A stretch of 64,000 bases of DNA from positions 124,001 through 188,000 of the forward strand of contig NZ_QCXX01000006.1 of assembly GCF_003071065.1 (NCBI RefSeq), written 5' to 3'. The notes below the pieces were generated by a model. It was not told the origin of the DNA. It saw nothing but the letters and a program-made list of their open reading frames with translations, and did not search any database. The first letter of the stretch is position 1. The number at the start of each line of letters is the position of its first letter. This document shows positions 42,234 to 50,449 of this stretch, in pieces. The stretch is from Sphingobacterium athyrii. GTDB taxonomy: Bacteria > Bacteroidota > Bacteroidia > Sphingobacteriales > Sphingobacteriaceae. Both the position numbers and the translations under genes were made by a program.

Positions 42234-42869
42234 TTAGGAATGTTTGACCATATTGTGGGCGTAATGGATACCTAAGCCATAGCCGCCACCATGTTTTTTC
42301 ATCAAGTCTGTTACGGCAACATAAGTTTCCTGACGTGCCCAGTCTCTTTGCAATTCTAAGAGGTACTGAACCGAAGTAATCGGTTTGACACCCCTATGAA
42401 TCATACGTTGCATGGCACGTTCATGCGCTTCATGGCTCACGTCGCCACAGGCGTCAGCAATAACGTAAACTTCATAATCTTCAGCCAAAGCGGAAAGTGC
42501 CGGACCGACAATACAGACACCTGTCCATAGTCCTGCAAGAACAAGTTTTTGTTTTCCGGTGCCTGTGATGGCTTGATACGCCGCTTCATCTTCCCATGTG
42601 TTCATGCTTGTCCTATCGATGTATCCGCTGCTAGCTTGCGGGTAATAGGTTTCAATTTCCGGAAAAACCGGCCCTGAAAAGCTCTCTTCGGCGACAGTAG
42701 TGACGATTGTTGGGACATTAAATATTTTGGAAGCGCCACAGATTACTGCGACATTGTTTCTCAATTCTTCCATGGTAATGCTTTTGGTGGCAAAGGCCAT
42801 TTGTCCTTCGAAATCGATTAATACAAGCGCATGGTTGCTTGGTGATAATAGTTCTGCTGATGGTTTCAT
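42234..42869 (-). CDS. YcaC-like isochorismatase-family hydrolase
   Basis: This 211-residue cysteine hydrolase belongs to the isochorismatase superfamily, YcaC branch. The catalytic Asp is D19 in ALVLIDFEGQM and the nucleophile is C119 in LAGLWTGVCIVGPAL, with the usual non-prolyl cis bond before it. E. coli YcaC's third catalytic residue is a Lys; its equivalent near residue 86 appears to be Arg. The substrate is unknown. It is the first gene of the seven-gene operon; a palindromic activator site and a sigma-54-like promoter lie upstream. Confidence 0.9.
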   Translation of the reverse strand: MKPSAELLSPSNHALVLIDFEGQMAFATKSITMEELRNNVAVICGASKIFNVPTIVTTVAEESFSGPVFPEIETYYPQASSGYIDRTSMNTWEDEAAYQAITGTGKQKLVLAGLWTGVCIVGPALSALAEDYEVYVIADACGDVSHEAHERAMQRMIHRGVKPITSVQYLLELQRDWARQETYVAVTDLMKKHGGGYGLGIHYAHNMVKHS

Positions 42870-42910
42870 AAATTATGTGTTTTAAATGTTGTTTTATGTT
42901 TCTTGAGAAG

Positions 42911-42926
42911 TTCAATTTTTCTGCCT
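42911..42926 (-). promoter_or_regulatory. Sigma-54-like promoter of the ycaC-like operon
   Basis: On the minus strand the sequence reads AGGCAGA-AAAA-TTGAA, matching TGGCRYR-N4-TTGCW with GG and TTG at the correct 16-base layout; the -12 C is replaced by A. The start codon lies 42 bases further on. Confidence 0.5.
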
Positions 42927-42983
42927 GTTGTTTTAGTTGTCTATTTTATAGTGTATTAGGTGTTTTGTCTTTGTTTTAAATTT

Positions 42984-42997
42984 GACGATATTTCGTT
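42984..42997. promoter_or_regulatory. Palindromic upstream activating site of the ycaC-like operon
   Basis: GACGATATTTCGTT differs from the site at 30187-30200 by one outer base. Its centre is 66 bp upstream of the -24 GG at 42924-42925, the same distance as at the chloroperoxidase promoter. Confidence 0.6.
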
Positions 42998-43152
42998 AAA
43001 TGACCTTTTCTTTAGATATATCTAATTAAATGATTTGCTAATGTTTGACTGTTATCCGTTTTTTTACAGCGGGTACACTCAAAATTAAGCGACCGAAATT
43101 TGCTGTTCATTGAACTAGTTTAAGAAAAGGGGGAAGGAGAAATTAATAAAGC

Positions 43153-43754
43153 GAAGAATTGCGGTATGCAGAGGTGTTGCTGAATTATGCGGAAGCGAAG
43201 CAGGAACTCGGAACATTCAACGATGTGGATTGGTCAAAGACCGTTGGTGCACTACGTGCTCGTGCCGGAATTTCCGACGGAGCCAATGTGCTGCCGACCA
43301 AAGTGGATACCTATTTGAAAAATACATTCTTTCCGGGTATCTCTAATCCTGTTATGCTGGAAATCCGCCGCGAAAGACAGGGGAGTTAGCATTGGAAGGA
43401 TTCCGTTTTAATGATCTGAAACGATGGAAAACTGGTGAACTGATGGCTAAATTACAGTGGACAGGTATCTATATTCCTGCTTTGGAAAAACCAATGGACC
43501 TGGATCGTGACGGTACTCCTGATGTATTGTTTTATGATGCAAGTAGACCGGAGCCCACCGTGGAAGGGGTGACCAAGGTGAAACTGGGTGGTGCTAAAAA
43601 CTCCCAGACAATGACTGCAGATAATCATTTGCAATGGGGTATAACAATGAATAGAATGTGGTACGATGATGGTAAACAGTACCTGTACCCGATCCCTTCT
43701 TCGGCGCTTGTGCTGAATAATCAATTGGGACAAAATCAAGGCTGGGAAAAATAA
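43153..43754 (+). pseudogene. SusD C-terminal remnant, truncated and frameshifted
   Basis: The reading begins abruptly with RYAEVLLNYAEAKQEL, the conserved tract found about two thirds into SusD proteins, and an in-frame stop lies just upstream at 43147. It continues through LRARAG and EIRRERQ, then shifts at a run of four G (43380-43383): adding one base restores GELALEGFRFNDLKRW, the expected family sequence. The last part (IPALEKPMDLDRDGTPD, then YLYPIPSSALVLNNQLGQNQGW) is a normal SusD C-terminus. No SusC or N-terminal SusD part precedes it. It is a leftover of an older polysaccharide locus. Confidence 0.85.
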
Positions 43755-43797
43755 CGGCTTAGTTCCCACAGTATACAAAAAGCACCTCTACATTTGA

Positions 43798-43842
43798 AAG
43801 GGCACTGAAAAAGTTTCTTAAAGGAATTTTTTTAGTGCCCTT
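43798..43842. terminator. Long hairpin after the SusD remnant
   Basis: AAGGGCACT (43798-43806) and AGTGCCCTT (43834-43842) form a 9-bp perfect stem that can be extended by an A-run/T-run pairing inside. It may have ended the now degenerate SusD transcript. Confidence 0.5.
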
Positions 43843-43927
43843 ATGGTTACCAACTGCCCTTTTTGTATATATTGGATCCATTATCTTCTTTCACCTTAAA
43901 TATTTTAGTGGATAAAAATTGAATTAA

Positions 43928-43969
43928 CCATTAAGTTTTTATTAGGCTTTCATTAGGTTTCCGTTAAGC
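43928..43969 (-). promoter_or_regulatory. 42-bp operator upstream of susC (four 11-bp repeats)
   Basis: Read on the minus strand this segment has repeats starting CTTAAC, CCTAAT, CCTAAT and CTTAAT at 11-bp intervals, with consensus CYTAAYGAAAR. It is 36/42 identical to the segment at 50371-50412. Its downstream edge lies 21 bp before a -7-like element. The tandem 11-bp layout is typical for OmpR-type regulators. Confidence 0.72.
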
Positions 43970-43990
43970 ATAGTGCCCAGCTGTGTATAG

Positions 43991-43998
43991 TATCTTTA
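43991..43998 (+). promoter_or_regulatory. -7-like element of the susCD promoter
   Basis: TATCTTTA matches TAnnTTTG at 7 of 8 positions. No -33 TTTG is present; the operator ends where it would lie, which suggests activator-dependent transcription. The susC ATG is about 50 bases downstream. Confidence 0.5.
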
Positions 43999-44050
43999 CG
44001 AATACTAAAAACCTTATACCTATTCAAGTAACTAATAAACTTTTTATGTT

Positions 44051-47000
44051 ATGAATCATTTTTTTATTCAACCAAAGACTCAATATATGCTTCGTTGGAA
44101 AGCAAATTGTCATTGGTCAATTTTGCTATTGACTTCGGTAGCATGTTATTCGCCAGCCAGATCGGCTGAAATGAAAATTACCAAACCAATATTAAATCAC
44201 CTCAATCTACAGGATTCGTTGATTTTAGTGACGGGGCAAGTAACAGGAGTACAACAAGGATTAAAGGGTATTTCCGGAGCTACAGTAGCTGTGAAAGAAA
44301 GTAAAGAACAAAGCCAAACGGACAGCAGAGGGATGTTCAGTATTCGTGTGCCGAAAAATGGCTCACTTGTATTTTCCTATGTGGGTCATCAAACACAGGT
44401 TGTTCCGGTGCACGGTCGAAAAATGTTAAATGTAACTTTGCAGCCTTCGCAAACCAGTCTAAATGAGGTGGTCGTGGTTGGCTACGGTACACAGAAGAAA
44501 GCGAGTTTGACGAGTTCTGTTAGTACGGTTTCGAGTGAGGACCTTGAAAATCGTGCTGTTCCTTCAGTGATCAATATTCTTCAAGGCCAAGCTGGTGGTT
44601 TAAATATCCAGCAGACCGATGGCAATCCCGGCTATGGTTCAACTTCAGTGGATATTCGTGGCAATAGCACTTTGTCGAATAATCCGGTTCTTTATATTGT
44701 TGATGGTATTGCTGTGAACAATATAAATTACCTCAACCCAAATGATATCGCGTCTGTCAGTATTTTGAAAGATGCTTCGGCGACGGCTATTTATGGCGCC
44801 CGGGCTTCGGGCGGGGTACTTTTGGTAACAACTAAGAAGGGCAAAAAAAATAGTAAACCAAATGTACAATATAGCGCGATGTTGGGGGCACAACGTCCGG
44901 TGAGACTTCCTAAATTTGTAGATGCGCCGCAATTTGTAGACCTGTACAATCAGGCCCAGTTGAACGATAATCCAAATGCTCAGGTTAAATTCGATCCCGA
45001 ATTAGCTGAAAAGTACAAATCTGGAGCCTTGCCGAGTACAAACTGGATCCCTTATATACTTGACAATCGTGCAATGCAAAACCAGCATAATTTAAGCGTG
45101 TCCGGTGGAAGCGAAAATGTTGATTATTTCGTTTCGGGAGGCTACCTAAACCAGGGCGGATTAATTAAAAATGTGGAGTACAAAAGATATAATACGCGGG
45201 GTAATGTAAATGTTCAGGTATCGAAAAGGTTGAAACTTGGTGTTAATACAGTGCTGACCAAGGAAGATAAGCAACAGCCTGCTTATGGCATAGGCAATGC
45301 ACTACAATGGTCCTATATTGTTCCTGTAACCGAATATCCGTATACAAAAGGAGGAAATGACAGAAGTTACCGTGGGGGTGCTCAGCCGAATGATATCATG
45401 ACAAAGGGCGGGGTCAGTAATGAAAATCTTAACACCATAAATACGAATTTTCTTGCTGAATTTAAAATTCTGGATAATTTGGTACTGAACGGGACATATA
45501 GTTATAACTATACCAATAGTTTTACTTCGGCATTTTTTAGCAGATATCCGCTTTATAATGATAATGAACAGATCGTAGTGTATGTGAATGATCCCAATAG
45601 TGCGAGTAAAGTAAATTATGCGCAAAGCCATCCCACTGGAATAATTACATTAAACTATAATAAGACCTTGGGTGACCACGCGTTAAAAGTTTTACTGGGA
45701 TATTCTCAGGAATCCGATCGCTATGATTACAACGCTATTACACGTTATGATTTCTTAAACAATTCCTTGGATCAGATTGATGCAGGATCATCTGATCCAA
45801 CCTTGACCAATGTGTCCGGAAACGCAACATCTTACGCTGTTAGATCTTGGTTTGGCCGGGTAAATTATGATTATAGAGGGCGTTACTTATTGGAGGCAAA
45901 TGCCAGATATGACGGCACCTCGGTTTTTCAGAATAAAAAATATGGCTTTTTCCCATCGGTTTCTGCTGGCTGGATTATCTCAGAGGAGAACTTTTTAAAA
46001 CCTATCACGAATGTTTTAAATTTCGTTAAACTCAGGGCATCTTATGGCCAGGTCGGCAATCAAAATGCAAGCGGATTATACCCTTGGGCGAATACCATTG
46101 GACAGGATCGATATATTCTGAATAAAAATAGCACCACGACCACCTATTATAATAATTCGCCGAATCCAGATTTGACCTGGGAGGTCAAAACTACTGCAAA
46201 TGTTGGGTTGGATTTCACATTTCTAAATCATATTGATGTGAACGTGGACTTATTCAGAGAACGAACATCAGGAATTCTACGATCGCCCGTTGTGCCAAGT
46301 ACTTATGGGATTGGAGCACCTCAGCAAAATGTCGGAAAGTTACAGAATCAGGGTTTTGAGGTAAATATTGCCTACAAGAACCATGTCAATGATTTTCATT
46401 ATCATGCTTCCGTTAATTTCTCTGATAATCGTAACAAAATCCTTGATTTAGGGGGAACCGGCCCCAGTTACGGCGATAACCCGCTTATCGTGGGACAATC
46501 GAGATGGATCTGGTATGGCCTGAAAGCAGAGGGGCTTTTTCAATCAGTAGACGAGATAGCGAATCATGCAACCCAGACCCCAAGAAATATCCCCGGGGAT
46601 ATCAAATTCAGGGATGTCAATGGGGATGGCAAGATTACGCCTGATGATCGCGTGATTTTGGGACAGGCAACTCCTCGGTATCGTTATGGAATTAATTTGG
46701 GTGGATCCTACCGTGGATTTGATATCGGAATATTATTGCAGGGGGTTATGAGCAACCTTGCCCGTGTCAGCGGTGGAGCTCAAGTGCCTTTTTTTTATAA
46801 TGGTGATGGAAATATGCTGGAATCGCAGTTAGATTATTGGTCACCGACTAATCCGGATGCACGTTATCCCATATTGCGTACAGATCAGTCCATTAATAAC
46901 AGTCAGTTTTCGAGTTGGTGGTTGTTTAATGCTTCTTATCTGCGTGTTAAAAATATTCAATTGGGCTATACGATGAATAGCAAAATTGTAAACAAGCTCG

Positions 47001-47161
47001 GTCTTTCCTCTTTGCGATTTTTTGCATCGGCGGACAATCTATTCGTTTTTACAAATAAAGATTTTCCAAAAAGTTTGGATCCTGAGATCTCGAATTATGG
47101 TGATGGATCCAATTATCCACAGGTTAGAAATCTGAGTCTGGGTCTAAATCTATCGTTTTAA
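44051..47161 (+). CDS. SusC/RagA-family TonB-dependent outer-membrane transporter
   Basis: This 1036-residue protein imports oligosaccharides across the outer membrane with its SusD lid. After a signal region comes a carboxypeptidase-like extension (VTGQVTGVQQGLKGISGATVAVKESK to LNVTLQPSQ), the TonB box region (LNEVVVVGYGTQKK), a plug (VDIRGNSTLSNNPVLYIVDGIAV, DASATAIYGARASGGVLLVTTKKG) and a 22-strand barrel ending in NLSLGLNLSF. The first ATG leaves an atypically long N-terminus before the hydrophobic stretch WSILLLTSVACYS; a later ATG in MLRWKANCHW is possible. Its promoter carries the 42-bp operator. SusD follows after 35 bases. Confidence 0.95.
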   Translation: MNHFFIQPKTQYMLRWKANCHWSILLLTSVACYSPARSAEMKITKPILNHLNLQDSLILVTGQVTGVQQGLKGISGATVAVKESKEQSQTDSRGMFSIRVPKNGSLVFSYVGHQTQVVPVHGRKMLNVTLQPSQTSLNEVVVVGYGTQKKASLTSSVSTVSSEDLENRAVPSVINILQGQAGGLNIQQTDGNPGYGSTSVDIRGNSTLSNNPVLYIVDGIAVNNINYLNPNDIASVSILKDASATAIYGARASGGVLLVTTKKGKKNSKPNVQYSAMLGAQRPVRLPKFVDAPQFVDLYNQAQLNDNPNAQVKFDPELAEKYKSGALPSTNWIPYILDNRAMQNQHNLSVSGGSENVDYFVSGGYLNQGGLIKNVEYKRYNTRGNVNVQVSKRLKLGVNTVLTKEDKQQPAYGIGNALQWSYIVPVTEYPYTKGGNDRSYRGGAQPNDIMTKGGVSNENLNTINTNFLAEFKILDNLVLNGTYSYNYTNSFTSAFFSRYPLYNDNEQIVVYVNDPNSASKVNYAQSHPTGIITLNYNKTLGDHALKVLLGYSQESDRYDYNAITRYDFLNNSLDQIDAGSSDPTLTNVSGNATSYAVRSWFGRVNYDYRGRYLLEANARYDGTSVFQNKKYGFFPSVSAGWIISEENFLKPITNVLNFVKLRASYGQVGNQNASGLYPWANTIGQDRYILNKNSTTTTYYNNSPNPDLTWEVKTTANVGLDFTFLNHIDVNVDLFRERTSGILRSPVVPSTYGIGAPQQNVGKLQNQGFEVNIAYKNHVNDFHYHASVNFSDNRNKILDLGGTGPSYGDNPLIVGQSRWIWYGLKAEGLFQSVDEIANHATQTPRNIPGDIKFRDVNGDGKITPDDRVILGQATPRYRYGINLGGSYRGFDIGILLQGVMSNLARVSGGAQVPFFYNGDGNMLESQLDYWSPTNPDARYPILRTDQSINNSQFSSWWLFNASYLRVKNIQLGYTMNSKIVNKLGLSSLRFFASADNLFVFTNKDFPKSLDPEISNYGDGSNYPQVRNLSLGLNLSF

Positions 47162-47196
47162 AAGAAGGGAAAGTTGATTTTTAGAAATATAAAATA

Positions 47197-48819
47197 ATGA
47201 GCAATCAAATGATAAAGTTAACACAATTATTAGGTGCCATGGCGCTCTGTATCATGACAGGAGCTTGTAACAAAAATATGTTGGATCATGTTCCGCTGAA
47301 TCAGATCACAGATGAAACGTACTGGCAGTCTTCGGAGGATGCAGTGATGTTTGCAACTCGAATGTATACCTTTATGCCCCAGGATAATTTTGTATATTAT
47401 GAGGGAATGAGCGATAACGGTATTAGCAATGATCCGACAACAAAACGCTTTGGCAATAGCACCCAAGATCCGACCATCAGTGGAAAAGAATGGAATTATT
47501 CTCCCATGCGACAAGCATTCAGTTTTTTTGAGCACGTAGACCAGGTTCCGGGCATGGAGGTCAATCTGAAAAAAAGATTGATTGCAGAAGTCAAATTTGT
47601 CTTAGCATACCGCTATTTTATGATGACTACGCTCTATGGGGATATTCCTTTTGTTAATAGTCTGATTAAAGATCCAAATGAAGCAGATCTACCTAAAACT
47701 GCTAAATCGGAGATTATAAAAAATGTTATTCAATGGCTGGACGAAGCCGCGGCAGATTTACCTCAGTCTTATACAGGTGCAGACTTGGGGAGGGCGACCA
47801 AAGGTGCGGCAATGGCCCTTAAAGTTAGGGTATGTCTTTATAATGAACAGTTTAGTCAAGCGGCAGCTACTGCCAGAGAACTAATGGCGATGAAGACTTA
47901 TAGTCTTTATCCGAATTATTATAATTTTTTTCAAAAGGACGGTGATTATTCGGCAGAGGATATTTGGTCCTTTGGGTATACTTTGTCCGTTAAGCAGAAC
48001 AGCCTGAGAGATATTCTGGGATCTCAGGCCTTGATGAACGGTCGTAATATTCTTGGGCCTACGGCCGAATTGGTAGACGATTACGAAAGTAAAAATGGAT
48101 ATTATCCTTTCACGAAGGATCCTGGTTATAAGTCAACAGACCCCTTTGGCAATAGAGATCCCAGGCTAAGGGGGACGATATTGTGTCCGGGGGACATTTT
48201 CCCTTATCCTTTTTTTTCCAATATAAATCAGTATGACCCATTTAATAATGCTGGTGACAGAATCGGTGGTGACCTTGGCTCACGGACAGGTTTTTCATGG
48301 GCCAAAAATGTAGACAGATATGATTATGTAAGATCCGGAACAAACAATTGGAAAGCTTTTCGTTATGCTGAGGTTTTATTGAATTATGCTGAAGCACAAA
48401 ATGAGTTATCAGGACCTTCAAATGAGGTTCTCGCTTCCTTAAACCAAATTCGGACGAGAGCAAATATGCCATCTGTCGAGCAGACTTTTGCATTGAATGG
48501 CTGGGCAATGAATCAATCTGGTTTACGTACTTTTATCAGACATGAACGAAGGATAGAATTAGCAGGGGAGGGGCTTCGGTATTTTGATATACTGCGCTGG
48601 AAAATCGGAGAACAGGTTCTGCAAGGGCCTATATATACAGTTCATGCTCCGGATGGCATTGCCTCTATAAGTACAGAAAATGGCCATAAAAATAAATATT
48701 TGAAAACTGTAGTTGACACACGGTATTTTAATAATCCAAAATTTTACGTCTGGCCGATACCTCAATCTGCAATTGATGCTTCTAAAGGGGTATTGGTTCA
48801 GAACCCGCTATGGAAATAA
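47197..48819 (+). CDS. SusD/RagB-family glycan-binding lipoprotein
   Basis: This 540-residue surface lipoprotein covers the SusC pore and binds glycan. The signal ends in the lipobox MTGAC (about residue 23), followed by NKNMLDHVPLNQITDETYWQS, the standard SusD opening. TPR-like helices follow (VKFVLAYRYFMMTTLYGDIPFV, GAAMALKVRVCLYNEQ), then AFRYAEVLLNYAEAQNEL and the C-terminal family end (HERRIELAGEGLRYFDILRW, YVWPIPQSAIDASKG). The length is normal. It forms an operon with susC and is followed by a terminator at 48844. Confidence 0.95.
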   Translation: MSNQMIKLTQLLGAMALCIMTGACNKNMLDHVPLNQITDETYWQSSEDAVMFATRMYTFMPQDNFVYYEGMSDNGISNDPTTKRFGNSTQDPTISGKEWNYSPMRQAFSFFEHVDQVPGMEVNLKKRLIAEVKFVLAYRYFMMTTLYGDIPFVNSLIKDPNEADLPKTAKSEIIKNVIQWLDEAAADLPQSYTGADLGRATKGAAMALKVRVCLYNEQFSQAAATARELMAMKTYSLYPNYYNFFQKDGDYSAEDIWSFGYTLSVKQNSLRDILGSQALMNGRNILGPTAELVDDYESKNGYYPFTKDPGYKSTDPFGNRDPRLRGTILCPGDIFPYPFFSNINQYDPFNNAGDRIGGDLGSRTGFSWAKNVDRYDYVRSGTNNWKAFRYAEVLLNYAEAQNELSGPSNEVLASLNQIRTRANMPSVEQTFALNGWAMNQSGLRTFIRHERRIELAGEGLRYFDILRWKIGEQVLQGPIYTVHAPDGIASISTENGHKNKYLKTVVDTRYFNNPKFYVWPIPQSAIDASKGVLVQNPLWK

Positions 48820-48843
48820 AGGTAATGGTAAAAGGTGAAAACG

Positions 48844-48878
48844 AAAATTCCCGAGACGCTTTGCGATCGGGAATTTTT
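48844..48878. terminator. Terminator between susD and the fucosidase gene
   Basis: AAAATTCCCGA (48844-48854) and TCGGGAATTTT (48867-48877) form an 11-bp perfect stem with A and T runs on both sides, so it can stop transcription from both converging genes. Confidence 0.75.
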
Positions 48879-48909
48879 GCTGTTTTATATAGCGGGGAAT
48901 CGTCTATTT

Positions 48910-50319
48910 CTACCTTCTTTCTTGGTAAACACCGATCTCATTTACCACCGCATTATCCTTCTCGGGATGGATATTGAAGCGTAATTTTTCTCCAAGGACT
49001 TCGTCAAAACGAAAGATCTTAATTCGGCCTTGTTGCACCGGTGTGGTTGAAATGGAATGCCATTTGCCACCTTTGAGGTAAGATAAACTATAGTGCGATG
49101 GGTTGTCTTTACCTTCCGTGATAACCACGCTATTGAAAGCTTTGCTACGCTCAAAATCCAATTCATACCATACTTCTTTTTTAGCCTGTGGATTGGATAC
49201 CCAGGCGCTACCAAAATTATCATCATTGGCAAAATCCATAATATTCATATCCTCACCCCAGCTGCTGTAAGAAGCGACTTGTTTGGCAATATTGTGATCG
49301 ACAATTGGAGCCTGATAGCTTGGTAAGGTGCTGTAATTAGGTTTGTTTTTGTACAATGTACCGATGGTTTTTAAGGCTTCAAGTGCGTTTTGATCCATTA
49401 AACCATCACTATTGGGAGCTACATTGAGCATAAAGTTGCAATAGGCATTGTTGTAGGGGATAACGAATTTTTCCACAAGTTCTTTCACATCCTTTACTGG
49501 AACGGTTGGAAATGATGTTTTCCAGAACCAATTTTGCTGTAGGGGCAAACAGGCCATGGCGGGCAGTTTATTATGTTCTTTGGAGATAAATTGTCCCGCA
49601 CCCTGTTCATAGGATTTGATGTCGGTATAAAATAATGCATCACCCGGATATTTAGCCGAATTGAGATCCATCAATAGGCATTTGGGCTGTAATGATTTGA
49701 CTAAATAATAAATATCATCGAAAGGAACATCATCGTACGAAATGCGCGACCAAGGGGCATCCCAACCATCGATAACCAAAGCATCGATCTCGCCATATTG
49801 TGTCAATAATTCTGTGAGCTGATCCTTAATCAACTGGATATGGGCTTTGGTGATCGTCTTTGGGCGTATTCCCTGATGCATGTCCAGAATGGAATAATAA
49901 AGCATCACGCGCAGGCCATTTTTACGGAAGGCATCGGTAAACTCCTTTACCACATCGCGGTGTAAAGGGGTGTTCATAACGTTATAATCCGTGGTTTTGG
50001 TTGCCCAGATCGGGAAACCGCTATGATGTTTGGTGGTGAGACAGCCATAGGTCATATTGGCCGATTTAGCTGCCTTGGCCCATTGATCCGCATTGAGTTT
50101 CGGTGATTTGAACAGTTCCAAAGGAGCATTGGGATCAGACCAGTCCTGTTCCATAAAGGTAGGCATGCCATAGTGAATAAACATTCCAAATCCTAAGTTA
50201 ACAAAATCGAGCTGGCTCTGCTCAAGAACTTTTTTCGAAAAACTGGACTGTGCGAATAGTGTATTACCCAACAAAAGGTAAAATAGGCTGTAAAGTAGTG
50301 TTTGTGAAATTTTGGACAT
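48910..50319 (-). CDS. GH29 alpha-L-fucosidase with C-terminal discoidin-like domain
   Basis: This 469-residue secreted enzyme removes L-fucose from glycans. A signal peptide (TLLYSLFYLLLGNTLFAQ) precedes a GH29 (beta/alpha)8 barrel: NLGFGMFIHYGMPTF, CLTTKHHSGFPIW with the conserved His pair, and LVIDGWDAP with the likely nucleophile D184. The C-terminal part (YSSWGEDMNIMDFANDDNFGSAW onward) has an F5/8-type carbohydrate-binding layout. The general acid cannot be placed with confidence. The gene is divergent from the two-component system, and its promoter has the same operator, at the same 21-bp distance, as susC. Confidence 0.9.
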   Translation of the reverse strand: MSKISQTLLYSLFYLLLGNTLFAQSSFSKKVLEQSQLDFVNLGFGMFIHYGMPTFMEQDWSDPNAPLELFKSPKLNADQWAKAAKSANMTYGCLTTKHHSGFPIWATKTTDYNVMNTPLHRDVVKEFTDAFRKNGLRVMLYYSILDMHQGIRPKTITKAHIQLIKDQLTELLTQYGEIDALVIDGWDAPWSRISYDDVPFDDIYYLVKSLQPKCLLMDLNSAKYPGDALFYTDIKSYEQGAGQFISKEHNKLPAMACLPLQQNWFWKTSFPTVPVKDVKELVEKFVIPYNNAYCNFMLNVAPNSDGLMDQNALEALKTIGTLYKNKPNYSTLPSYQAPIVDHNIAKQVASYSSWGEDMNIMDFANDDNFGSAWVSNPQAKKEVWYELDFERSKAFNSVVITEGKDNPSHYSLSYLKGGKWHSISTTPVQQGRIKIFRFDEVLGEKLRFNIHPEKDNAVVNEIGVYQERR

Positions 50320-50341
50320 AATTTGCTAATTTGTTATACTA

Positions 50342-50349
50342 TAAAAGTA
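50342..50349 (-). promoter_or_regulatory. -7-like element of the fucosidase promoter
   Basis: On the minus strand TACTTTTA matches TAnnTTTG at 7 of 8 positions and, as at susC, ends in TTTA. It is 21 bp from the operator edge at 50371. Confidence 0.5.
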
Positions 50350-50370
50350 CAGTTAATCGGGGTATCATCG

Positions 50371-50412
50371 GCCTAACGAAAGCTTAATGAAAGCCTAATA
50401 AAAACCTAATAG
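50371..50412 (+). promoter_or_regulatory. Second copy of the 42-bp operator
   Basis: Repeats CCTAACGAAAG (50372), CTTAATGAAAG (50383), CCTAATAAAAA (50394) and CCTAATAGG (50405) lie exactly 11 bp apart. With respect to the fucosidase gene the orientation and the 21-bp distance to the -7 element are the same as for the susC copy. It also lies 38 bases before the kinase ATG, so the regulator may control its own operon. Confidence 0.72.
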
Positions 50413-50449
50413 GTATCTTGAATCGGTAAATAGATGCTATTTTTAAACT

